From Oscillospiraceae bacterium (GTDB lineage: Bacteria; Bacillota; Clostridia; Oscillospirales; Ruminococcaceae), in NCBI GenBank assembly GCA_031285945.1, contig JAITVF010000212.1, positions 1 through 5,836 of the forward strand: a stretch of 5,836 bases of DNA, written 5' to 3'. Every line of letters starts with the position of its first letter. The stretch's first letter is position 1. Shown here one piece after another: positions 1 through 5,094 of the stretch. A program made the position numbers and the translations under genes. Below the pieces are notes generated by a model. That model searched no databases and was not told the origin of the DNA. It worked only from the letters and a program-made list of their open reading frames with translations.

Positions 1-564
1 CAGAACGCGGTCGATACAGTCTATCGCGCGCTGAACTATGTCATAATTACCGTCGTGAAGGCACCAGTCGAAGGCGATGCCCCGCAGCCAGATATTCACA
101 TAATCGCAAAAATCGTCGATATCCAGCTCCCGCGATATTTCCCCCGCCCTGCTCTTTGCCATAAGATAGTCTTTAAGTGTCGAGTAAACCGGTCTTTCCC
201 TGTCAAGAAAGCGCCTGCTTTGCAAAGAATACACCTTGCGCGCAAAATCCACCGTCGTTTCCGCAACAAACCGGGTATAACAGATAAAATGGCGCAAAAT
301 ATACTCGTATGGCCCGATAGGCGTACGCTCCGCCTCCTCCGCCAGCCTGAGGAAATGAGCGTCCATCTCATAATACACCTCGTGGATAATACTGTCCTTT
401 GCCTGGTAGTAGTGATAAAACGTCCCGACGCCAACGTTTGCCTTGGTGCAGATATCCTGCACGCTGATCTCGTCGATCGAATGGGTTCGCATTAGCCTGA
501 GCGCCACATTTCGGATACGCTCTTTTGTCGCCATTGATTTGATATCCCGCTTTGTCAAAGCCAT
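1..564 (-). CDS. TetR/AcrR family transcriptional repressor (3' end cut by window edge)
   Basis: The minus strand is open for 188 codons from ATG at 564 to base 1 with no stop, so the C-terminus lies outside the window. Residues 13-60 form a typical TetR DNA-binding domain; the helix-turn-helix is around residues 34-53 and contains the family signature GVGTFYHYY. The rest is a helical ligand-binding domain, ending here in an acidic and aromatic stretch (RGIAFDWCLHDG) that I recognise from many Firmicute TetR proteins. TetR proteins are usually 190-220 residues, so little is missing. ATG 564 was chosen because AGGTGA lies 5 bases upstream; the internal ATG at 534 has only a weak site. The gene is divergent from the glycyl radical enzyme, which suggests local control of that operon, its own gene, or both. 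The ligand is unknown. Confidence 0.93.
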   Translation of the reverse strand, partial: MALTKRDIKSMATKERIRNVALRLMRTHSIDEISVQDICTKANVGVGTFYHYYQAKDSIIHEVYYEMDAHFLRLAEEAERTPIGPYEYILRHFICYTRFVAETTVDFARKVYSLQSRRFLDRERPVYSTLKDYLMAKSRAGEISRELDIDDFCDYVNIWLRGIAFDWCLHDGNYDIVQRAIDCIDRVL

Positions 565-633
565 AGCGTTCACCTGCCGCGTCAATTCTTTAGTATAGAT
601 TTATTATTATAGTTGATTTGCATGATATAACCG

Positions 634-664
634 GCCGCCTTCGGCGTCTGCCGACTATGGCGGC
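634..664. repeat. Compound inverted repeat (hairpin or cruciform)
   Basis: GCCGCC at 634-639 pairs with GGCGGC at 659-664. Inside it, TCGGC at 641-645 pairs with GCCGA at 650-654 around the loop GTCT. The structure is GC-rich in an AT-rich setting, about 70 bases upstream of the TetR start. No T-run follows on either strand, so it is not a standard terminator. It could be a protein-binding site or the remnant of a palindromic element; its function is unknown. Confidence 0.5.
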
Positions 665-792
665 GACTCGCTTTAGTTATTATCCCATATAACCAAAAAT
701 TTTCAAGAACGAATTAATTACAGCTTGATTGCCAAAGCCGTTCACCCGCCTATGACCACGTCGCCGAGCCAAGCGGCCGCCGGTGCATCTGC

Positions 793-830
793 TTATACTA
801 CTCCGCGATTAAAATCGCGGAGTAGTATAA
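793..830. repeat. Perfect 38-base palindrome, short copy of a dispersed repeat
   Basis: Two perfectly complementary 18-base arms (793-810 and 813-830) are separated by AA. The right arm AATCGCGGAGTAGTATAA is repeated exactly at 5043-5060, beyond the carrier gene, where a longer member of the family is found. The same sequence in two intergenic places suggests a dispersed element of the MITE or REP type, not a simple terminator. The right end creates TATAAT at 826-831, pointing at the enzyme gene 178 bases away. This could act as a -10 box, but no -35 is evident. Confidence 0.8.
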
Positions 831-945
831 TATTAACAAAAAATAGCGGCTTTATTTTTTGCGGCATGTGCGCCGGATACACCGAACGCGGATTCAAATG
901 TGCTTTAGGCATAGAAATTTTTCATATTTAACAGCATTATTGATT

Positions 946-960
946 TAATCGGCCTGATTA
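946..960. promoter_or_regulatory. Candidate operator palindrome upstream of the enzyme gene
   Basis: TAATC (946-950) and GATTA (956-960) are inverted around GGCCT. This makes a 15-base palindrome with one mismatched pair, centred at 953. The half-site also overlaps an upstream palindrome, GATTTAATC at 942-950. Size and placement, 48 bases before the enzyme start, suit a TetR-type operator. The assignment rests on symmetry and position only, and no second copy was found near the TetR start. Confidence 0.25.
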
Positions 961-994
961 TGGTACGTTAACAACAAGTAATATTATTCGATTT

Positions 995-1002
995 GAGGAG
1001 GG
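995..1002 (+). promoter_or_regulatory. Ribosome binding site of the glycyl radical enzyme gene
   Basis: GAGGAGGG lies 6 bases before ATG 1009. It is close to the ideal anti-16S sequence and fixes the start codon of the enzyme. Confidence 0.85.
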
Positions 1003-1008
1003 CTTAAC

Positions 1009-3408
1009 ATGACGGAGCGTGTCAGAAAAATGAAGGAAAGCCTGCGGGTGAACAAATATCCTTTGTGCATCCAGCTTTTCCGCTTGGCTAACGAGTCGCT
1101 GGACGAGACCGCGGGGCAGCCCATGCTGCTCCGGCGATCAAGGCTCCACGCGCATATTCTTGACAACATCGATATCTTCATCGAAGAGGGCGATCTTCTT
1201 TGCGGCTCGGGCGCCAGCAAGCCCTTCGGTCTGGAAATGCAGTACGAATACGGCGTTTGGACTAAGGACGAGGTTGAATCGCTCAAGAGCGAGATATACT
1301 CAATAGACCCGGCCGACGAGGAGGAGCTTTACCGGCTCAACGAGCGCTTTGCCGGCAACAGCCTAAACTCCAATCTGGTGGAGACTATGGGCGAGTCGCT
1401 GGGCAGGAACGACCGCCTTTGGCCCTTTATGAAGGCGGGCCTGGTGCTGCCCCCGTGGAAGGATAAAACAGGCGGCTCAGGCGGCGGCTTCGCGATGTCG
1501 GGCTACGGGCTGGGCCCCGGCTTCTCCCTTGTCTGCGTCGATTTCGCGCGTGTGCTCAACGAGGGCGCCCGGGCCATAATTGAGGAAGCCAAGCAGTGTA
1601 TACGCGATCTGCGCTACGACTCCTCCGACTCAATTGAAAAGCGCCACTTCTGGGAGGGCGTTATCATCGTATACGAGGCGTGGGTGCGCTTTGCCGGCCG
1701 CTATGCCGCTCTCGCCGACCGAATGGCCGCCTGCGAGCCCGACCCCGCCCGAAAAGCCGAGCTGCTTGAGATGGCAAGAATCTGCCGCAAGGTGCCCTAT
1801 GAGCCCGCCGGCAGCTTCCGCGAGGCGATGCAGGCCTTCTGGTTTACCTTCCTGCTGGTCTGTCCCTCTCCTACATCCACGGCGGGTCGGTTCGACCAGT
1901 ATATGTACCCCTTCTACCAAAATGATATCGAAGCCGGTACCCTTTCCAGGGACGGTGCTCTTGAGCTGCTCGAAATCATGCGCTGCAAGGTCATGAAGAT
2001 AAACCGCGTTTCGGGGCAGGCCAACCGCGCCAAGAACGCGGGGATGGCCAAGTGGTATAACTGGACCATAGGCGGCCAGAAGGCCGACGGCTCCGACGCG
2101 ACAAACGATCTCACCTGGCTGCTGCTGGAGGCGGCCAAAGATACCGGCCTGCCACACCACACACTGACTGTGCGCGTGCACAAAAATACCCCGCCCGAGC
2201 TGCTGCGCGCCGCGCTCGACGTAGTGCGCACCGGCCTTGGTATGCCCGCCTTTATCGGCGATGAAAGCTATATCAGCTTCTTTACAAACGGGGGAACGCC
2301 CATTGAGATAGCCCGTGATTACTGCGCCACCGGCTGTGTGGACGGCAACATACCCGCCCACACCCGTTCGCAGGTGGCGGTCTTCTTTATAATCCCCCAG
2401 GCGATGGATATATGCCTCCACAACGGCTACTGCCGGTACACCGGGGAAATGGTGGGGCTCGAAACTGGCGACGTGACCAAAATGGCCACCTTCGGGGAGT
2501 TCAGAGATGCTGTCTACAGGCAGATCGCCCATCTTATGGGTATGGCCAACGAGCGCTGCAACGTAGAGCTCATAGCCGAGCGGGAGCTCTTTCCCGACGT
2601 TTTTCGCTCGGCGCTGATGCACGACGGCGTCAGGGCCGGCAAGGACATGTTCAACCGCCGGTTTGAATTTGAGAACGCAAGCCTGCTGGGCGCGGTGGGC
2701 GGCGTAAACACAGGCGACGCGCTCTTCGCCGTTAAAACCCTTGTATACGAAGAGAAAAAATACTCTATGTCCCAGCTGCTCGAGGCTCTGGACGCCGACT
2801 GGAACGGCTTTGAGGAAATGCGCGCCGACTTTTTGAACGCCCCCAAATACGGCAACAACCTGAACGGGGCCGACGAAATGGTGGCCGATGTTTACAGGCA
2901 CCACGCAGACGTGTGCTACAGTCTCCCCTCGGCCTACGGCGACAGCCTCAAGCCCAACGCCATTTCGATCTCGGCCCACCAGCCGGGAGGGGCGATTACC
3001 GGCGCCACGGCCGACGGGCGGAAGGGTAAGCAGATTCTGGCCGACGCCTCCCTCTCACCCAACCACGGCATGGATAAAAACGGCCCGACCGCGGTTTTTC
3101 AGAGCGCTATGAAGGTGGCGCAGGACCGCTACCAGGGAACGCTGATGAACATGAAGATTCACCCCTCGGCCCTGCAAACCGATTCCGATCTTGATAAGCT
3201 GGGCTCTATGATCAAAACCTATCTCACAAACGGCGGCAAGCACATTCAGTTTAACGTTGTGCTGCGAGAGGAAATGGAAGAAGCCAGGGTTAAGCCGGAG
3301 GAGCATCCCGAGCTTGTGGTGCGGGTCGCGGGCTACAGCGCCTATTTCACCCGTCTGCCCGTCACGATCCAGGACGAGGTGATCGAGCGCACCAGCCATG
3401 TAATTTAG
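1009..3408 (+). CDS. Glycyl radical enzyme of the pyruvate formate-lyase superfamily, substrate unknown
   Basis: This 799-residue protein is a full-length glycyl radical enzyme: a PFL-like barrel (about residues 10-650) followed by a glycyl radical domain (about 665-790). The glycyl radical loop reads RVAGYSAYF with Gly775 as the predicted radical site, 24 residues from the C-terminus. The catalytic cysteine loop reads YCATGCVDGN, with Cys443 as the likely thiyl radical; a second Cys439 lies four residues before it. True pyruvate formate-lyase has adjacent cysteines here, and dehydratase, lyase and arylacetate decarboxylase members have Cys-X-Glu; this protein has Cys-Val-Asp445. The region around 165-186 reads GPGFSLVCVDFARVL, where many dehydratases, as I recall, carry a Gly-His motif. 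A canonical diol dehydratase or formate acetyltransferase role is therefore unlikely. It is probably a cytosolic lyase or decarboxylase working anaerobically on the solute imported by the next gene. A radical SAM activase is required but is not encoded in the window. Confidence 0.96.
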   Translation: MTERVRKMKESLRVNKYPLCIQLFRLANESLDETAGQPMLLRRSRLHAHILDNIDIFIEEGDLLCGSGASKPFGLEMQYEYGVWTKDEVESLKSEIYSIDPADEEELYRLNERFAGNSLNSNLVETMGESLGRNDRLWPFMKAGLVLPPWKDKTGGSGGGFAMSGYGLGPGFSLVCVDFARVLNEGARAIIEEAKQCIRDLRYDSSDSIEKRHFWEGVIIVYEAWVRFAGRYAALADRMAACEPDPARKAELLEMARICRKVPYEPAGSFREAMQAFWFTFLLVCPSPTSTAGRFDQYMYPFYQNDIEAGTLSRDGALELLEIMRCKVMKINRVSGQANRAKNAGMAKWYNWTIGGQKADGSDATNDLTWLLLEAAKDTGLPHHTLTVRVHKNTPPELLRAALDVVRTGLGMPAFIGDESYISFFTNGGTPIEIARDYCATGCVDGNIPAHTRSQVAVFFIIPQAMDICLHNGYCRYTGEMVGLETGDVTKMATFGEFRDAVYRQIAHLMGMANERCNVELIAERELFPDVFRSALMHDGVRAGKDMFNRRFEFENASLLGAVGGVNTGDALFAVKTLVYEEKKYSMSQLLEALDADWNGFEEMRADFLNAPKYGNNLNGADEMVADVYRHHADVCYSLPSAYGDSLKPNAISISAHQPGGAITGATADGRKGKQILADASLSPNHGMDKNGPTAVFQSAMKVAQDRYQGTLMNMKIHPSALQTDSDLDKLGSMIKTYLTNGGKHIQFNVVLREEMEEARVKPEEHPELVVRVAGYSAYFTRLPVTIQDEVIERTSHVI

Positions 3409-3461
3409 AGCAATGCGCCAAAATAACCGGAAATTCGATGCCGGATGGCGCGCATTGCTCT
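3407..3461 (+). repeat. Intercistronic hairpin 1, overlapping the enzyme stop codon
   Basis: AGAGCAATGCGC (3407-3418) is perfectly complementary to GCGCATTGCTCT (3450-3461), a 12-base-pair stem. It begins within the TAG stop codon (3406-3408) of the enzyme gene. The enclosed loop contains GCCGGAT at 3440-3446, which matches part of the following hairpin. No T-run follows, so it is more likely an mRNA stabilising or processing structure, or part of a regulatory RNA, than an intrinsic terminator. Confidence 0.7.
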
Positions 3462-3464
3462 ATC

Positions 3465-3510
3465 GGCCATATCCGGCGGTTGCCACCCGCAGGTGGCGAG
3501 CCGGATGGCC
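3465..3510 (+). repeat. Intercistronic hairpin 2, long nested stem
   Basis: Three stacked stems can form: GGCC (3465-3468) with 3507-3510, ATCCGGC (3471-3477) with GCCGGAT (3500-3506), and GCCACC (3482-3487) with GGTGGC (3492-3497) closing a CGCA tetraloop. This gives 17 base pairs interrupted by small internal loops. ATCCGGC can pair equally well with the upstream GCCGGAT at 3440-3446 in the loop of hairpin 1, so an alternative fold is possible. There is no downstream T-run. It may set the expression ratio of enzyme to carrier. Confidence 0.65.
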
Positions 3511-3537
3511 ATGCCCGCTATAGCTCTATGTGCACAA

Positions 3538-3551
3538 CCCCTGAGGAGGGG
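3538..3551 (+). promoter_or_regulatory. Shine-Dalgarno sequence inside a small stem-loop
   Basis: CCCCT (3538-3542) pairs with AGGGG (3547-3551) around the loop GAGG, so the strong purine-rich site GAGGAGGGG (3543-3551) is partly in a stem. It is 29 bases from the chosen carrier start, too far to serve it directly. It lies 9 bases before ATG 3561, which opens a short overlapping frame. The arrangement suggests translational control or coupling but is not proven. Confidence 0.45.
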
Positions 3552-3560
3552 AAAAATAGA

Positions 3561-3641
3561 ATGGAGAGGTGTGTTCTACATGACATTGGGTATCTGCCTG
3601 ATCGCGATTATCGCGGCAATCGCACTGGGATGGAGGTTTAA
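3561..3641 (+). CDS. Possible 26-residue leader peptide overlapping the carrier start
   Basis: ATG 3561 opens a 26-codon frame ending in TAA at 3639-3641. It starts with MERCVLHDIGYLPD and is in a different frame from the carrier. It has the best-spaced strong ribosome binding site of the region (GAGGAGGGG, 9-base spacing), and it covers the carrier start at 3580. Ribosomes translating it could open the mRNA or block the carrier start. The peptide has no recognised domain and no signal or membrane segment. It may equally be an accident of a purine-rich leader. Confidence 0.25.
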   Translation: MERCVLHDIGYLPDRDYRGNRTGMEV

Positions 3642-4872
3642 GTTCAACACCGGAATCCTGGCAATGGGCTTTGCCTTCCTAATCAACGTCTTTATGATGG
3701 AGGGCGGCAAGGTTTCGGCCGTAATCGGCTTTTGGCCGACCAATATAGTGTTTTTTCTCATAGCTATCAGCCTGTTCTTTAACTACGCCACCAGCAACGG
3801 CACCATGGAGCTGCTGGGCAGGCATCTGCTCTACGCCCTCAACGGCAACGCAAGGCTGATTCCGTGGGTGATTACGCTGGTCAGCGCGGTCGTTGCCTTC
3901 CTCGGCGCGGGAGCGTCCACCCCGGCCATTGTGGGACCCCTGGCCTTTACTGTCGGCCTGACGGCGGGAATCCACCCCATTGCAATCGCGGTGGCGGTGG
4001 GCTGCGGCGCCCTGGTCGGGGCCGATAACCCCATCAACGGCTTTGGCGGCGTCATCTCTAAGAATCTTATTGAAGAGGCCGGCTACGCCAACGCTATGGA
4101 TATCTCGGTGTACGTCTGGATCAACAGCGCAATAAAGCAGATAATCGTTATCGGGCTCTGTTACCTTGTTTTTAAGGCGTTTAAGGCCCGCAAGGTGGAG
4201 GTTGAAAAACCCGCCGCCTTCAACCCCGTGCAGCGAAAAAATATGATTCTCATAATCTGCGCGTTTTTGGCGATGGTCATTCCCATGATACTGAGCACAT
4301 GGATTAAGAATCCCGCCATAGCGCTGGTTTCGGCCTTTGCGCAGCCCCAGTCGATCATGATTATCGCCGCCATACTGGCGATGGCTCTTAAGCTGGGCGA
4401 CGAAAAGGATATCATCCGCAAGCTGCCAATGGGGCCGATCCTGATGATCGCCGGCGTGGCCATGCTGCTGGCCGTGGCGCGGGAGGCAGGCCTTGTGGAG
4501 GCTATGGGAGCTATCATGGGCAACAGCTTCCCCAAGTTCTTTGTTCCCGCTATGCTGGTTGCCCTTTCGGCCTTTCTCAGCTTTTTTTCAAGCGGCACCT
4601 CGGTGGTCTGCCCGCTTATGTACCCGCTGGTTCCGGCCTTGGCCGAATCGATGGGGCTCAATCCGGTAATGCTTTTCTCCTGCGTCTTTATCGGCGCCAT
4701 GTCGTCGGCCCTGTCTCCCTTCTCCACCGGCGGTTCAATGGTCATAGCCGGCTGCCCCGACGCCGAAACCAAGGACTATCTTTCTAAATGGATGATCGTT
4801 GTTTCTATCGCGATTCCGGTCGTTTGCATGATACTGGCCAGCGTAGGACTCTTCAGCTTCTTCTCTGTATAG
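3580..4872 (+). CDS. MatC-like dicarboxylate carrier (IT/SLC13-type permease)
   Basis: This 430-residue, strongly hydrophobic protein has about 11-12 predicted membrane segments. The first 60-80 residues (NTGILAMGFAFL, then NYATSNGTMELL) resemble the N-terminal domain of MatC, the rhizobial malonate/dicarboxylate carrier. Small-residue loops typical of ion transporter superfamily permeases follow: GAGASTP (109-115), ADNPING (148-154), FFSSGTS (335-341) and SPFSTGGS (379-386). It most likely imports a small carboxylate or dicarboxylate across the cytoplasmic membrane. ATG 3580 was chosen because GAGAGGTG lies just upstream and the first membrane helix begins at once. An in-frame ATG at 3445 would add 45 non-membrane residues encoded by the hairpins, and GTG 3571 is a minor alternative. 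It is the second gene of the unit, 171 bases after the enzyme, so it probably supplies that enzyme's substrate. The exact solute is unknown. Confidence 0.88.
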   Translation: MTLGICLIAIIAAIALGWRFKFNTGILAMGFAFLINVFMMEGGKVSAVIGFWPTNIVFFLIAISLFFNYATSNGTMELLGRHLLYALNGNARLIPWVITLVSAVVAFLGAGASTPAIVGPLAFTVGLTAGIHPIAIAVAVGCGALVGADNPINGFGGVISKNLIEEAGYANAMDISVYVWINSAIKQIIVIGLCYLVFKAFKARKVEVEKPAAFNPVQRKNMILIICAFLAMVIPMILSTWIKNPAIALVSAFAQPQSIMIIAAILAMALKLGDEKDIIRKLPMGPILMIAGVAMLLAVAREAGLVEAMGAIMGNSFPKFFVPAMLVALSAFLSFFSSGTSVVCPLMYPLVPALAESMGLNPVMLFSCVFIGAMSSALSPFSTGGSMVIAGCPDAETKDYLSKWMIVVSIAIPVVCMILASVGLFSFFSV

Positions 4873-4914
4873 CGGCCCTGTTTTATGCCATAGCGGCAGA
4901 AAGACAAATCGACG

Positions 4915-4951
4915 ATGCCGCTCCCCTAGCCATAGGCCAGGGGAGCGGCAT
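4915..4951. terminator. Strong hairpin after the carrier gene, probable transcription or mRNA end
   Basis: The 13-base arms ATGCCGCTCCCCT (4915-4927) and AGGGGAGCGGCAT (4939-4951) are fully complementary. GCC/GGC extends the stem past one mismatch, with an ATA loop. It begins 43 bases after the carrier stop, between convergent genes, which is where a terminator is expected. What follows is TATAATAC and not a T-run, so it may terminate poorly or act as an mRNA 3' end barrier. Confidence 0.55.
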
Positions 4952-4955
4952 TATA

Positions 4956-5058
4956 ATACTACTCCGCATTTAAAATACTTCTTTCTATTGCTTCCCCCGC
5001 CAGAGGCGGGGGAAGCATAGAGTAATATTATAAAAGTATTTTAATCGCGGAGTAGTAT
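4956..5058. repeat. MITE-like palindromic element, long copy of the dispersed repeat
   Basis: Terminal inverted repeats ATACTACTCCGC (4956-4967) and GCGGAGTAGTAT (5047-5058) enclose a second pair, AAAATACTT (4972-4980) and AAGTATTTT (5034-5042). At the centre is a perfect GC-rich hairpin, GCTTCCCCCGCC (4990-5001) with 5005-5016 around an AGA loop. The whole 103 bases can fold as one long interrupted stem. The right arm is identical over 18 bases to that of the 793-830 palindrome. It encodes no protein. TAA flanks both ends (4954-4956 and 5058-5060, counted from the TAC terminus) and might be a target duplication, but this is ambiguous. It separates the convergent carrier and regulator genes, so the hairpin may also serve as a bidirectional transcription barrier. 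Confidence 0.72.
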
Positions 5059-5094
5059 AAATATTTCCCAGCTAGGGCATTTATCGAATAAGCT

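Larger units (their letters stand above)
565..1008. other. Divergent intergenic region between the TetR gene and the glycyl radical enzyme gene
   Basis: This 444-base, mostly AT-rich gap must hold the start signals of both divergent genes. I see a compound hairpin at 634-664, a GC-rich block at about 741-792, a perfect palindrome at 793-830, a small palindrome at 946-960 and a ribosome binding site at 995-1002. TATAAT hexamers occur at 606-611 (minus strand, towards the TetR gene) and 826-831 (plus strand, towards the enzyme), but neither has a recognisable -35 box at normal spacing. I do not assign a promoter. The only longer reading frame (about 725-931, plus) starts at TTG without a ribosome binding site and has no recognisable protein content. 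Confidence 0.7.

Noticed and set aside
96..434. Arg-rich minus-strand frame of 112 codons in the TetR region, and a plus-strand frame at 55-495
   Set aside because: Both overlap the well-supported TetR frame, which has a textbook helix-turn-helix and ribosome binding site. Neither looks like a real protein.
725..931. Small plus-strand gene in the divergent gap
   Set aside because: It begins at TTG without a ribosome binding site, runs straight through the palindrome and has no recognisable features.
1630..2979. Long open frame (449 codons) on the minus strand inside the enzyme gene
   Set aside because: It is entirely antisense to a clear glycyl radical enzyme. It arises from GC-rich codon bias, and its translation resembles no protein family.
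1009..3408. Assignment as pyruvate formate-lyase (pflB) or choline lyase (cutC)
   Set aside because: Pyruvate formate-lyase needs two adjacent active-site cysteines, and choline lyase has Cys-X-Glu and a microcompartment context. Here the loop is Cys-Val-Asp and neither context is present.
3445..3579. Upstream ATG 3445 as the carrier start (475 residues)
   Set aside because: The extra 45 residues are encoded by the hairpin sequences, are not membrane-like, and have no ribosome binding site near ATG 3445. ATG 3580 leads directly into the first membrane helix.
4990..5016. Canonical intrinsic terminator at the centre of the long repeat
   Set aside because: The GC-rich stem is strong, but no T-run follows it on either strand. 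It is better described as the core of the palindromic element, though it may still hinder transcription.
793..5058. CRISPR array
   Set aside because: Only two related palindromic units occur, more than 4 kb apart, with no regular spacers and no cas genes.
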